Positions 32,472-41,410 of a stretch of 64,000 nt of DNA are shown piece by piece. This stretch comes from a virus. The stretch lies in the IMG/VR virus record IMGVR_UViG_3300027749_000056, positions 1 to 64,000 of that record. One strand, given 5' to 3'. Both the position numbers and the translations under genes were made by a program. Numbering within the stretch: the stretch's first letter is position 1; every line of letters starts with the position of its first letter. Below the pieces are notes generated by a model. It was given only the letters and a program-made list of their open reading frames with translations. It did no database searches and had not been told where the DNA came from.

Positions 32472-32765
32472 TTATCCCACTAAGATTCGTTTTTCTGGCA
32501 CCTTAATGCCTGTGGTTGCTTCAATGTACTTCATACGAACTGATTCGTCTGTTAGCGCAGAGATAGCAACACAATTCATATTTAGCCGGGAGTTTTTGTC
32601 AGGATCTGCGGTAAACATACTTGGTACCAGTCCCATGCCTTGCGGACCAGGAGCCACACTTACAGGGTCTTGTAGCATGGCATAGCCTTCGCCGACTTCT
32701 GTAACTTTGGCAATCATTTCCTCGCCTGAGTTCATTTTGAATGTGTATACTTTTCCTGTTTCCAT
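32472..32765 (-). CDS. conserved small phage protein, possible SH3/Sm-like barrel
   Basis: A 97-residue protein starting METGKVYTFKMNSGEEMIAKV, with SVAPGPQGMGLVPSMF and IEATTGIKVPEKRIL segments. The N-terminal strand pattern is like a small beta-barrel. I recognise it as a recurring T4-like phage gene, but function is unknown. It follows glutaredoxin with an overlap of one base. Confidence 0.6.
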   Translation of the reverse strand: METGKVYTFKMNSGEEMIAKVTEVGEGYAMLQDPVSVAPGPQGMGLVPSMFTADPDKNSRLNMNCVAISALTDESVRMKYIEATTGIKVPEKRILVG

Positions 32766-32995
32766 TATTTACTTTCTGTTAGTTTTGTTCTGAGTTCGGT
32801 AAACCCGCCTATCAGTTGATCGTCCAAGAAGATCTGTGGCACTGAGCGAGCCGTTGGTACTGCTTCTAATAGTTGCTCTCTTGTCCATTCATGCTGAATA
32901 TTGCGTTCTTCAAACTCAATGTTGCGTGATTTTAACAACGCTTTGGCTTGGTCGCAGTAAGGGCACTGGTCTTTTGACCATACAATTGCTTTCAT
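32765..32995 (-). CDS. glutaredoxin
   Basis: A 76-residue thioredoxin-fold protein with the dithiol motif CPYC (Cys11, Cys14), a SVPQIF cis-proline loop and GGFTEL glutathione loop. Glutaredoxins reduce the ribonucleotide reductase alpha subunit; nrdB lies just upstream and nrdA 3.4 kb further, matching T4 nrdC organisation in spirit. Confidence 0.92.
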   Translation of the reverse strand: MKAIVWSKDQCPYCDQAKALLKSRNIEFEERNIQHEWTREQLLEAVPTARSVPQIFLDDQLIGGFTELRTKLTESK

Positions 32996-33201
32996 TTTAT
33001 TTTTCCTTTTAGTCTATAAAGTGTGTGTTCGTGACGATGATTCCAGATACTAATCTCTATTGTATCTCCGGGGCCTGTGATAAACCTAGTGCCACGAACA
33101 TGCCGACCCCATATCCATCTACCACTGAGATCGCAACGGCGAGGTATCAATGCAAATGTTTCTTTCCATTCGGCTCGTTTATAATACCACTCATCTATCA
33201 T
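32992..33201 (-). CDS. 69-residue protein in the nrdB operon
   Basis: MIDEWYYKRAEWKETFALIPRRCDLSGRWIW...: aromatic and basic. It overlaps nrdB by 4 nt and glutaredoxin by 4 nt, so it is part of the operon. Function not recognised. Confidence 0.55.
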   Translation of the reverse strand: MIDEWYYKRAEWKETFALIPRRCDLSGRWIWGRHVRGTRFITGPGDTIEISIWNHRHEHTLYRLKGKIK

Positions 33202-34298
33202 AAGTTAGGCAGTTCGTCGTAGTCAATGGCATCACTCATCACACCAATCACATAGTTGGTTGATTCGTTTTCCTGCAGGGCAGTCTGTTTCTTGCTGGTG
33301 TCCACGTGCTTGTTGAACCACGGTATGGGTGTACTTCGCGGTGCTGGCTCTTGATACTTGATGCCAATTTCTTTGAGTGCGTTTGCGGCTGTGTAGTCCA
33401 CAAAGTCTTTTAGGATCTGTGCGTTGAGACCAATCACTGGTCCTTTATTGAACAAGTAGTCGGCCCATTCTTTTTCTTCACGGATCACATCCAAATACAG
33501 TTGATACACTTCAGCTTCGCATTCAGCCTTGGCTTGAGCAAAGCGAGAATCTTCTTTCACCACTTGATTGATAATCCACCCCGTCCATTCTTTGTGCAGA
33601 ATTTCGTCTTGCAGGATCAACTGAATGATATTGCCGTTGCCGATAAAGATCTTGTTCTCCACCATGGCCAAGCTGGTGGCAAATGATACCATGAAGCGGA
33701 ATGCTTCCAATGCATAACTGGCATTGAGTGCCATCCAAATGGCTTTGACATGAGCATACTCTTTAACAGGAACTTCCAGTTCCTTTTCGCAATTGACCAT
33801 GTGCAAGTGATCGTAATACCGGCCCACACTAGAAGCCATGTCCACTATCTCTTTGGTATCGTGGATGGTGTTAAACACATCCTTGGGCACATTGTAGATG
33901 TTGCGAATGATATGGCTGTAACTGCGCGAATGAATGTTGGTTTCAAAGAAACTCCAGTTGTACATTAACGCTTCCAGCTCAGGTATGCCCACAACAGGAG
34001 TAAACACTTGCGCTGGACCGCGGCCTTGTAAACTATCCAATGCTGTTTGACGCAACAGGTTGGATGTAAAGATGTGCTTGACTGTGTCTGATGCTTCTTT
34101 GAAGTCATTGGCATCTTTGGTCAATGAAATTTCTTCTGGTACCCAGAAGAATCCGCGAGCCTCTTGTTCGTACTTGACCAGCTTGTTGTATTTTACTTCC
34201 TCAAAACGCTGAATGGTCACAGGACCAGCAGGATCCAAAAACATCTTGCGATGTAGATAGTCTGTTTTGGTGGAGAGATTGTATTGTGCTTGGCTCAT
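33198..34298 (-). CDS. nrdB: ribonucleotide reductase class Ia beta subunit NrdB
   Basis: A 366-residue ferritin-fold subunit that houses the diiron-tyrosyl cofactor. Metal ligands and the radical Tyr are seen: Asp88 (ALDSLQGR), Glu119/His123 and Tyr127 (ETNIHSRSYSHI), EAFRFM, and QDEILHKEW. Converts ribonucleotides to deoxyribonucleotides with NrdA. AAGGAT precedes the ATG. The C-terminus ends ELPNL, the tail that docks NrdA. Confidence 0.95.
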   Translation of the reverse strand: MSQAQYNLSTKTDYLHRKMFLDPAGPVTIQRFEEVKYNKLVKYEQEARGFFWVPEEISLTKDANDFKEASDTVKHIFTSNLLRQTALDSLQGRGPAQVFTPVVGIPELEALMYNWSFFETNIHSRSYSHIIRNIYNVPKDVFNTIHDTKEIVDMASSVGRYYDHLHMVNCEKELEVPVKEYAHVKAIWMALNASYALEAFRFMVSFATSLAMVENKIFIGNGNIIQLILQDEILHKEWTGWIINQVVKEDSRFAQAKAECEAEVYQLYLDVIREEKEWADYLFNKGPVIGLNAQILKDFVDYTAANALKEIGIKYQEPAPRSTPIPWFNKHVDTSKKQTALQENESTNYVIGVMSDAIDYDELPNL

Positions 34299-34299
34299 T

Positions 34300-35166
34300 T
34301 TATATCCTTATAGAGTATTTGTCTTGTTCCCATGCCTGTTGGTACAAGTTTCTTAGTTGCTGTTGTAGTGCAGTTTCCAAAAAATGTTTGTTATCAATTG
34401 ATGCAATAGATATTACACCACCGGCAGCCGTAGTTGCAAAAGCGTCATCTGCTATGTTCAATAATTCTTCGTTGATATCGCAGTATTGAAAATCTATGCC
34501 ATGCTCTTGACATAATGTGTTTATCATCTTCATAGTGATTCCTGACAGTCGATTACTAGCAGGAGACAACACACATCCATCTTTTATAATTGCTACACTA
34601 AACTGTGGTCCTTCGGTAAGCAGGTCATTGTGATCCAACAAAATAGGATTGTCAAATCCACGCATGGTCGATTCAAGCTGTGCCATAGTAAAATCTTGTC
34701 TAGCAAAATTTTTGTAAGACTGATTGATTGATGTATCTGGAATGCGGCGAACTTTTCTAGCAATGCATAACTTCATGTCTCGGTCTGGTTTGACTGATTC
34801 ATACGGCCCTGTTCCTATCATTAAATGAGGTTGTGTTTTTATAACATCACGTATGTCATATGACGAAGGTTCTCCTCGAGTGGCAATTATCCACACATGA
34901 ATATCTTGTGTGGCATGAGTGTTGATTTCTTTTATAATGCCAACGAGTTCATCAGCTGTGTGTTTTACATTGATGTAGTAATATTTGCAACCTTGTAAAA
35001 AACGATTGATATGTTGATCAATTGCTAAGGCTCGATTATTTTTAATACTGATTACATCATAAACGCCGTAAGAACGTAGCAGTCCAAAATCTTGAACATT
35101 GATTTTTAAATCGCCAACTTGGCAAAATTTACCATTGTGCCAAGCAGGAAAATCTTTTTTGTTCAT
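34300..35166 (-). CDS. PLP-dependent class IV aminotransferase-like
   Basis: A 288-residue protein of the branched-chain/D-amino-acid aminotransferase fold. The internal Lys for the Schiff base is probably in SYKNFARQDF, with LLTEGPQFSVAIIKDG and RLSGITMKM matching family motifs. Start MNKKDFPAW at 35166 (AGGA upstream) is preferred over 35199, which overlaps the aldolase. Amino acid substrate unknown. Confidence 0.75.
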   Translation of the reverse strand: MNKKDFPAWHNGKFCQVGDLKINVQDFGLLRSYGVYDVISIKNNRALAIDQHINRFLQGCKYYYINVKHTADELVGIIKEINTHATQDIHVWIIATRGEPSSYDIRDVIKTQPHLMIGTGPYESVKPDRDMKLCIARKVRRIPDTSINQSYKNFARQDFTMAQLESTMRGFDNPILLDHNDLLTEGPQFSVAIIKDGCVLSPASNRLSGITMKMINTLCQEHGIDFQYCDINEELLNIADDAFATTAAGGVISIASIDNKHFLETALQQQLRNLYQQAWEQDKYSIRI

Positions 35167-35179
35167 GACCGATATCCTA

Positions 35180-35830
35180 TTAGATTTTTCCTGATGCAAG
35201 AACTATTTTGCAAATATGTTCTAATCTTTCAATATGTTCATAAGCACGCCATGGTGTGACATCAATTGCTACCACTCCGTGCCCTTTGATGCCCACTATG
35301 TCGTAGGCAATATTACCACGGTCATCCAACTTCAGTTGACGATGACACTGATCAGCAAGCTCTTGGCTGATTGGTTTCACATCACCTACATTGGGTGCTA
35401 CCCGAGTGTAGCGATTGAGTTCTGGAAACGCATCGCTAATAGTACTTAGATCAATGCCAGCATGCATGGCTGCAATGCAATAGGTTGGATGTACATGAAC
35501 AACAACTCTAACCTCGTTTGAGTGCTGCCCCATTTCTTTTTGTAGACCAAAGTGCAATGGTAGTTCTCCGCTGGGCTTGAGATTGGCACTAATGTCAGTG
35601 TAGTGTTCTTCTTGCCAGGATCTAGTTAGAAAAGGTGGAGTAGCACTGATGCTGTCAATCAATCCAATCTTTTTAAACTGATCTGGCTGTAGTGTTTGCT
35701 TGCGCACACCCGACGGTGTGATATAAAAATGATCACGATCGTGGTGACGAATAGAAATGTTGCCATCTCTGCTGGTTATCCAATTGCGTTTGTACGCATC
35801 TACCAATATATCACAACAGGTTTCTAACAT
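35180..35830 (-). CDS. class II aldolase/adducin-family protein
   Basis: A 216-residue protein with the family zinc site: VVVHVHPTY (His-x-His) and KGHGVVA (third His), plus catalytic PSGELPLHFGLQ and phosphate-binding SRDGNIS. Homologues include fuculose-phosphate aldolase and methylthioribulose-phosphate dehydratase. The aminotransferase gene next to it suggests a small pathway; which one is unclear. Confidence 0.8.
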   Translation of the reverse strand: MLETCCDILVDAYKRNWITSRDGNISIRHHDRDHFYITPSGVRKQTLQPDQFKKIGLIDSISATPPFLTRSWQEEHYTDISANLKPSGELPLHFGLQKEMGQHSNEVRVVVHVHPTYCIAAMHAGIDLSTISDAFPELNRYTRVAPNVGDVKPISQELADQCHRQLKLDDRGNIAYDIVGIKGHGVVAIDVTPWRAYEHIERLEHICKIVLASGKI

Positions 35831-35831
35831 G

Positions 35832-36029
35832 TTAATTGTTCCAGTGTCTTATTGTGTTTGCTATGATAAACCCACAGGTCACAACGTGTATTATAACCCA
35901 AAAGGTCTTGAAGAACAAGGCCAATCGAGCTTCCTTCAAAGTTAAAATGGGCACATCAGGACGGTCGTCATCTGTGTGCCCCATTAAGTGGCCTGTGGCT
36001 CGTGCCCAGATTTTTTCTATACTGTTCAA
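35832..36029 (-). CDS. small single-helix membrane protein
   Basis: A 65-residue protein with one C-terminal membrane helix (about 37-58). The ATG overlaps the nrdA stop (ATGA). The acidic GHTDDDRPDVPILTLKEARLALF segment looks conserved. Unknown function. Confidence 0.6.
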   Translation of the reverse strand: MNSIEKIWARATGHLMGHTDDDRPDVPILTLKEARLALFFKTFWVIIHVVTCGFIIANTIRHWNN

Positions 36030-38347
36030 AGTTTACAACTTTCACAGTCTTCTTCAAGATCAAAATCAATCTCCGGCATGGCTGCAGGTGCATCTTCTTT
36101 GATCATTTTACTGCCGGCTTTGTTGATAAGGCTGTAGTAGAATGTCTTGAGTCCCCAATGATGTGCTTGCATTAGGTTGCGAGCAATCAGTGTGGTAGGC
36201 ACCTTGCGATCAGGCCAGTGCGCTGGATTGTAGAATGTGTTGGTAGAAATTGACTGATCAATATAAGCAGCCAACACACACGCGGTCTTCAAATAGCCAA
36301 TGCAGTCTTTTTGTGCCCACATCAATTGATACCGGTTCTTCAACCGGTGATATTCAGGCACTACTTGCGTGAGACTGCCGGCTTTGGATTCTTTCACAGT
36401 GATTAGGCTCATGGGCATCTCAATGCCATTGGTTGAGTTGATCACTACAGAACTTGATTCAACAGGAGCCACTGCCATTAATGTGGCATTACGTACTCCG
36501 TGAGTTTTCATGAGTTCACGCAGGGGTTCCCAGTCTAGTTCTGGTGCAAAATTCGCAAGTTCATTAACCCCAGCAGCTCTTCGTTCCCATGGAAATATGC
36601 CTTTACCATACCAGGTACGGTGAGAATCTTTGCAAGGACCACGCTCCTTGGCCAGCTCAACAGTGGCTTCGGTCAAGTAGTAGGCTTGGTGTTCGATCCA
36701 CGTCTTGACTTCAGCCAAGGCGTCTGATTCACCGTATTGGAGGCTGCGCTTGGCATGCCAGTAGGCAAGGTTGGTGATTCCAATACCCAGGGGCTGGATC
36801 TCATCATTTGAAAGTTTAGACTGGATGGAGAGAAAGTCTTGATAGTCAAGAATGTTGCACAGGCTACGCTGCAATATACGGCAAGCACGGCGCATGTCTT
36901 CTGGATTACGGAATGCACCCCAATTGATTGAGCCCAAGGTGCATAGTGCAATACGACCATCGCTGTCATCCAGACGTTTAAAGGGTTTAGTAGGAAGAAG
37001 AATTTCACAGCAAAGGTTACTCTGGTAAATGGTGTGATACTCAGGATCAAATGGTCCCTGGTTCATCACGTTGTCAATAAACACTAGATAGATACGACCA
37101 GTGTCTGTTCGTTCCTTGAGTATGCCTGATTTGAATACTTCTTCAGCAGACATAACTTTCTTCCGGAGGTCAGATCTAGCTTCATATTTGACATACAGAT
37201 CTTCAAAAAGTGCAGTGTTGGAGTAGAATGCCTCGTATAGTTCCGGTACTTGGTTAGGGTCAAAGAACGTGATGTTTTGTTTGTGTTTAAATCTACGCCA
37301 GAAAAAAGCACTAAGCACCACCCCATAGTCCATGTGTCGGACACGGGTTTCTTCGGTTCCTTGATTGTTCTTGAGCACAATAAGATCATCGAATTGAAGA
37401 TGCCAGATGGGATAAAAAACAGTGGCACTTGCATTACGGATACCTCCTTGTGAACATGAGCGCAGATCACCAAACCACTTCTTTAGGAACGGAATCATAC
37501 CTGTGTGCATGATTTCGCCACCACGGATGGGCGAGCCTAGTGGACGCAGTCGTCCAATCTCCAGGCCAATACCAGCACGTTTGCTGGCATACTTGGCCAT
37601 CATTTCGCCCGAAGCGAATATACTATCAAGATCGTCATCACTGCGAATGAGAACGCAACTTGAAAATTGTTTAGTAGGAGTCCCCAACCCAGCCAACACA
37701 GGAGTAGCCAAAGTAAAAAGACCATCACTGGCCGCATTGTAATATTCTTTGATATAACGCATCCTAGCTGTGTTAGGCTCTTCCTTATGGAACACTGTGG
37801 CTGCGGCAACCATGTATCTAACTTGCGGAGTTTCATATGTTTTTCCTGTTGAACGATTTTTAACAAGATACTTTTCAATCAACTGCTCAATGGCAGCATA
37901 GGAATACTGTTCATCCTTGGCATGGTCAATCATGCCTTGCATGCGGTTCCAGTCGTCCTCTGAATACCATTCCAACAGTTCAGGAGTGTACAAACCTGTA
38001 GCCACATTTGTTTTCACAATATCATACAGGTGGGGAGGATCGTATGAACCGTATACGTCTTTGCGCAACATTGACAGTCGTTGTTTACCTGCCACATGCT
38101 GATAGTTGGTGTGTCCAACATCAGGATTTTGTTCCACATCAATCAAGTCCACAATGGCTCTTAATGTTATGCCATCAATTTCTTTGGTGGTAATTCCATC
38201 GTAAAAATGTAGCTGTGTGCGTATCTCTATCATGCTCTGACTTACGTCTGCTATGCCTGCACACACTTTGGCAATTTGAGTTTGCCATTTTTCCAATGCT
38301 AATGACTCGCGCTGTCCACTGCGTTTGACAACTGTTATATTTTTCAT
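36026..38347 (-). CDS. nrdA: ribonucleotide reductase class Ia alpha subunit NrdA
   Basis: A 773-residue catalytic subunit. An N-terminal ATP-cone-like region, the active-site Cys pairs in SSCVL and CTLGSINW, the radical Cys/Glu in NLCCEI, and a C-terminal CESCKL redox pair are all present. The C-terminal pair is CX2C, tighter than the CX4C of E. coli. Works with NrdB (33198) and glutaredoxin (32765). Confidence 0.95.
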   Translation of the reverse strand: MKNITVVKRSGQRESLALEKWQTQIAKVCAGIADVSQSMIEIRTQLHFYDGITTKEIDGITLRAIVDLIDVEQNPDVGHTNYQHVAGKQRLSMLRKDVYGSYDPPHLYDIVKTNVATGLYTPELLEWYSEDDWNRMQGMIDHAKDEQYSYAAIEQLIEKYLVKNRSTGKTYETPQVRYMVAAATVFHKEEPNTARMRYIKEYYNAASDGLFTLATPVLAGLGTPTKQFSSCVLIRSDDDLDSIFASGEMMAKYASKRAGIGLEIGRLRPLGSPIRGGEIMHTGMIPFLKKWFGDLRSCSQGGIRNASATVFYPIWHLQFDDLIVLKNNQGTEETRVRHMDYGVVLSAFFWRRFKHKQNITFFDPNQVPELYEAFYSNTALFEDLYVKYEARSDLRKKVMSAEEVFKSGILKERTDTGRIYLVFIDNVMNQGPFDPEYHTIYQSNLCCEILLPTKPFKRLDDSDGRIALCTLGSINWGAFRNPEDMRRACRILQRSLCNILDYQDFLSIQSKLSNDEIQPLGIGITNLAYWHAKRSLQYGESDALAEVKTWIEHQAYYLTEATVELAKERGPCKDSHRTWYGKGIFPWERRAAGVNELANFAPELDWEPLRELMKTHGVRNATLMAVAPVESSSVVINSTNGIEMPMSLITVKESKAGSLTQVVPEYHRLKNRYQLMWAQKDCIGYLKTACVLAAYIDQSISTNTFYNPAHWPDRKVPTTLIARNLMQAHHWGLKTFYYSLINKAGSKMIKEDAPAAMPEIDFDLEEDCESCKL

Positions 38348-38353
38348 TTTTCG

Positions 38354-38779
38354 CTACTTTATTTGTGTTTTTATTTGTTCTTGACTGAGCCGGTGCCGAG
38401 GATTAACCGGCGTTAGATTGATATTTAACAGCTGATCTCTGTCCCAATTCAGTATATATTTCTTTTGTTCCACTAGGACTAAATTGTCACTGCCTGTGTC
38501 TATTAATTCAGCATCTTGCATGTCTGCACGATCCAGCAGAGCTATAGTATACAACATTCCCAGCCCTCTTGCAAGTCCACAGAATAAATTGTCATCTAAC
38601 AATTGCCAAGGATCAGGCCAACTGGGTTGATCATCCCAGTGCAAATGGTAAGCACGCCAAGGGGTGTCAAACCACCAGGCATTTATAGCGTGTAAACATT
38701 GGTCTGCAGGCATGGCAGCAACTGCCACACGCAGTTGATTCCAACTGGCCAATCTGGCATCAAAGGTGCGGGCCCACAT
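38354..38779 (-). CDS. conserved phage protein coupled to the tail spike
   Basis: A 141-residue protein: MWARTFDARLASWNQLR, INAWWFDTPWRAYHLHWDD, WPDPWQLLDDNLFCGLARGLGMLYTI. Trp-rich. It starts in an ATGA overlap with the spike gene at 38779. Perhaps a spike chaperone or attachment protein; not shown. Confidence 0.6.
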   Translation of the reverse strand: MWARTFDARLASWNQLRVAVAAMPADQCLHAINAWWFDTPWRAYHLHWDDQPSWPDPWQLLDDNLFCGLARGLGMLYTIALLDRADMQDAELIDTGSDNLVLVEQKKYILNWDRDQLLNINLTPVNPRHRLSQEQIKTQIK

Positions 38780-40668
38780 TAGGCTAGATAGGTGACTGAA
38801 TAGCTTAAGGTACCGGTGACTGTATTGGTTGTAACATATTTCCAGGACACAACACTGGAACTTTCTGTAACAGAAAATGTCACGCCTGGTGAAGAATTTT
38901 GCACTCCGGTATCACTGCCTTGTAGGTCGGTGCCTGATGCATCTGTACCACGCACAATGGTATACACACCAGTTCTAACAGTGGTGTCACGAACTATGGT
39001 ATAGTTGATTTGCACCGCGGCAACTGTGACAGCATCAAATGTGGTTATTACAGCAGCCGTTGACACGTTGTTTACCAAAGTAAACGAAACACCTGACTCA
39101 CGTTTGTATGTGCCTTGTTGCAAGCGATAACCATTTTCCATGGCAATACTGGCAGTGTTGTTCAATTTAATTCTAGGATAGGTAGCCGATTGTGCTGTGG
39201 TTCTTTCAAACATGTCGCCTAGGCACACGTTGTTGTCGGTATCAATGTCAATGATTGCGCTTGCGGCCAATGCGGCGCCATTGAAGTGATTGCCCACATC
39301 ATAGAACACATTGTTGGTGGTGGTGTTCAAGCTCACACCATCAATTACAACACCTTCAACATAGATGTTGTCAAACATGTTGCTGATCAATCTCACACCT
39401 GTTGGGCCGCCGTTAACTGGTGTTAGACCGCCCAGATACACGCCCTGATACAAGGTATTAAACTTACAATTGCTTATTGTAATACCTTCAATTTGTTGGG
39501 CGGTATTGGTACCGTATGTGAATCCTGCAAAACTGCAATTATCAAAATTGATATGATTGTTAACCAATGCACTGGTACTGGCCCAGTTCACTGCTGTGCT
39601 GTTATCAGTAGACGAAGTTAATGTGCTTGTGGTCAACGGACCTTGAATAGTCACATTGGTAAATGCACAATCATGCGCACGTTCCATTAGTAATCCATTC
39701 ATGGATTGGTCAGTAATCATACGCATGTTAGAAACCAAAATATTTTGTGGTTCAAGCGGGCTTACGATGTTAACGCCTGTTTGTTGTGTGCTGCTGGCTG
39801 TTTGCATTATGTAATTTGGCAAGCTGCTGGCTGCTCCGTTGGATATGTTGCCCCAATAGTACTGACCTTCAATGACGGCATTTAATGCAGTTCCGGTAGG
39901 CACTGCAAAGTTTGATCTAAAATATTGTGTAACTGTTCCTGTTCCAGATCCTGCTCCTGTTGCAGTGAAAGTTACTCCGGGAGTATTTGATGATGCACCT
40001 ATCAAAGTAAAATCAGTGGTACCAAGAGCAGTAATAGTATAAGTGCTGCCTATAGTCAACGATCCGGCATTGTATGATCCGGACCTTACCAACACCCCTG
40101 CAGCATAAGGCACTGTGCTGGTCCATGCAGCAACAGTAAAGTTTAAAATACTGCTATTGGGTCCTTCACCATACAGCATGGCATATGGTGGTACTAGGAT
40201 GGTGTTGGTGATTCTATAACTGCCAGCAGGGAAAAACAGACTTCTTCGAATTTGTGGATTTGCTTGAACACAGTACAATTGATAGAGTGCGCGATTTATA
40301 GCCGCGGTATCGTCAGTAGTACCATTTCCTGTGGCACCAAAATCAGTGACCACACAATAGCTGTCCAGTCTGTTTTGCAAAGGTTGACTGATTGGCGTGC
40401 CTGCTGTGGGGCCAGTTTGCACACTGTATCCAGTGGCAGCAAATCCAGTATAGGTATAAGCTGTTTGTGTGGCTAAAATATCTGAATATTCAGTAAGAAT
40501 TTCTACGTTGTTATTTTGATCAGGAGAACCTTCGGCCAGTGTACCTGGTCCAATAAACAATTGGCGTGTGTCTACTGCCCAACCAAGTTCAGCAGGTGCC
40601 AGGGGTTGCGGAAGATCTTCTTGTAGACCTTTACGGTTGGTAATTCTTGATATTTGTACAATTGCCAC
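38779..40668 (-). CDS. tail spike/fibre with pectate-lyase-like beta-helix
   Basis: A 629-residue protein. Residues 1-45 (ISRITNRKGLQEDLPQPLAPAELGWAVDTRQ) form a fibre N-terminal adaptor found in T4-like phages. Residues 105-155 contain DFGATGNGTTDDTAAINRAL, the start of a pectate-lyase-superfamily beta-helix, followed by beta-helix repeats. An inserted SLTIGSTYTITALGTTDFT segment is seen. Likely binds or degrades a host polysaccharide. A late-type promoter precedes it. Confidence 0.85.
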   Translation of the reverse strand: MAIVQISRITNRKGLQEDLPQPLAPAELGWAVDTRQLFIGPGTLAEGSPDQNNNVEILTEYSDILATQTAYTYTGFAATGYSVQTGPTAGTPISQPLQNRLDSYCVVTDFGATGNGTTDDTAAINRALYQLYCVQANPQIRRSLFFPAGSYRITNTILVPPYAMLYGEGPNSSILNFTVAAWTSTVPYAAGVLVRSGSYNAGSLTIGSTYTITALGTTDFTLIGASSNTPGVTFTATGAGSGTGTVTQYFRSNFAVPTGTALNAVIEGQYYWGNISNGAASSLPNYIMQTASSTQQTGVNIVSPLEPQNILVSNMRMITDQSMNGLLMERAHDCAFTNVTIQGPLTTSTLTSSTDNSTAVNWASTSALVNNHINFDNCSFAGFTYGTNTAQQIEGITISNCKFNTLYQGVYLGGLTPVNGGPTGVRLISNMFDNIYVEGVVIDGVSLNTTTNNVFYDVGNHFNGAALAASAIIDIDTDNNVCLGDMFERTTAQSATYPRIKLNNTASIAMENGYRLQQGTYKRESGVSFTLVNNVSTAAVITTFDAVTVAAVQINYTIVRDTTVRTGVYTIVRGTDASGTDLQGSDTGVQNSSPGVTFSVTESSSVVSWKYVTTNTVTGTLSYSVTYLA

Positions 40669-40687
40669 AGTGTGATTCCTTGAGGTA

Positions 40688-41410
40688 TCACATATTTAGC
40701 ATGTAGAACTGTTCAACCTTTTTCCACCACAGGGTACGATATCGTTCAAATTCTGCACCTTCCAGCACAAACTCTTGATATTGTGGCTTGCCCACAATAT
40801 TATGATCTTGGTCCAAGTCAGGTTTTACACACATCAAAACTACGCCTTTTTTGATGTTAGTTCCGTGCAGTTCATTATGAGCCTCGGCGTATGCACACAG
40901 CTGAACAAAGTAATCGTCAATCCACTCGCGCTTTTTGGGCTTGTTGGTTTGCTTGTAGTCCAGTATTGATTGTTCATTTAGATGAATTCCTGCACCGTCT
41001 GTGGTGCCTGCATACACACCGGGAAAGTACAGTGGCACTTCAATTCCCCAAAATTCACTAACATTCACCAAGCCCTTGTTGATCACTTCTTCAGCCATGA
41101 CATGACTGGGCCAACTGAACGGGTTTGATCCACGGGCAGGTATAGCACCTTCCCGAATGTATTTTTCAAGATAGGTATGCATTCTGGTGCCGCGATTGGC
41201 AGCTTCGGTGGTTATTTGCTGTGCTCGTTCTGCACCTACTGCACGCCGCCAGTTGTGTAGTGCTGCCCGACTTTCTGCACTTTTGGTTTGGTCTAGTATG
41301 GTGGTAACTGAGGGCAGTTTATTGCCGTCCGGTGTGGCGTAAAATCTCTTGCCATCTATTGTAACTCTCGGTATAGGTTCGTAATTGAATTTGTTTTTGT
41401 ACATAGTCAT
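40688..41410 (-). CDS. PD-(D/E)XK nuclease, RecB/Cas4-like
   Basis: A 240-residue nuclease: an N-terminal LPSVTTILDQTK, NRGTRMHTYLEKYI, then GTTDGAG...SILDYKQTNK and DYFVQLCAYAEA, the D-x(n)-D-x-K and Gln-motif of the RecB-like fold. T4-like phages often carry such exonucleases for recombination. Start near 41410 or 41404; the gene begins 92 nt inside the upstream gene. Confidence 0.75.
   Translation of the reverse strand: MTMYKNKFNYEPIPRVTIDGKRFYATPDGNKLPSVTTILDQTKSAESRAALHNWRRAVGAERAQQITTEAANRGTRMHTYLEKYIREGAIPARGSNPFSWPSHVMAEEVINKGLVNVSEFWGIEVPLYFPGVYAGTTDGAGIHLNEQSILDYKQTNKPKKREWIDDYFVQLCAYAEAHNELHGTNIKKGVVLMCVKPDLDQDHNIVGKPQYQEFVLEGAEFERYRTLWWKKVEQFYMLNM
40692..40700 (-). promoter_or_regulatory. 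late-type promoter GCTAAATAT
   Basis: TAAATA core 23 nt before the tail-spike ATG, which also has AAGGAA. Confidence 0.5.
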
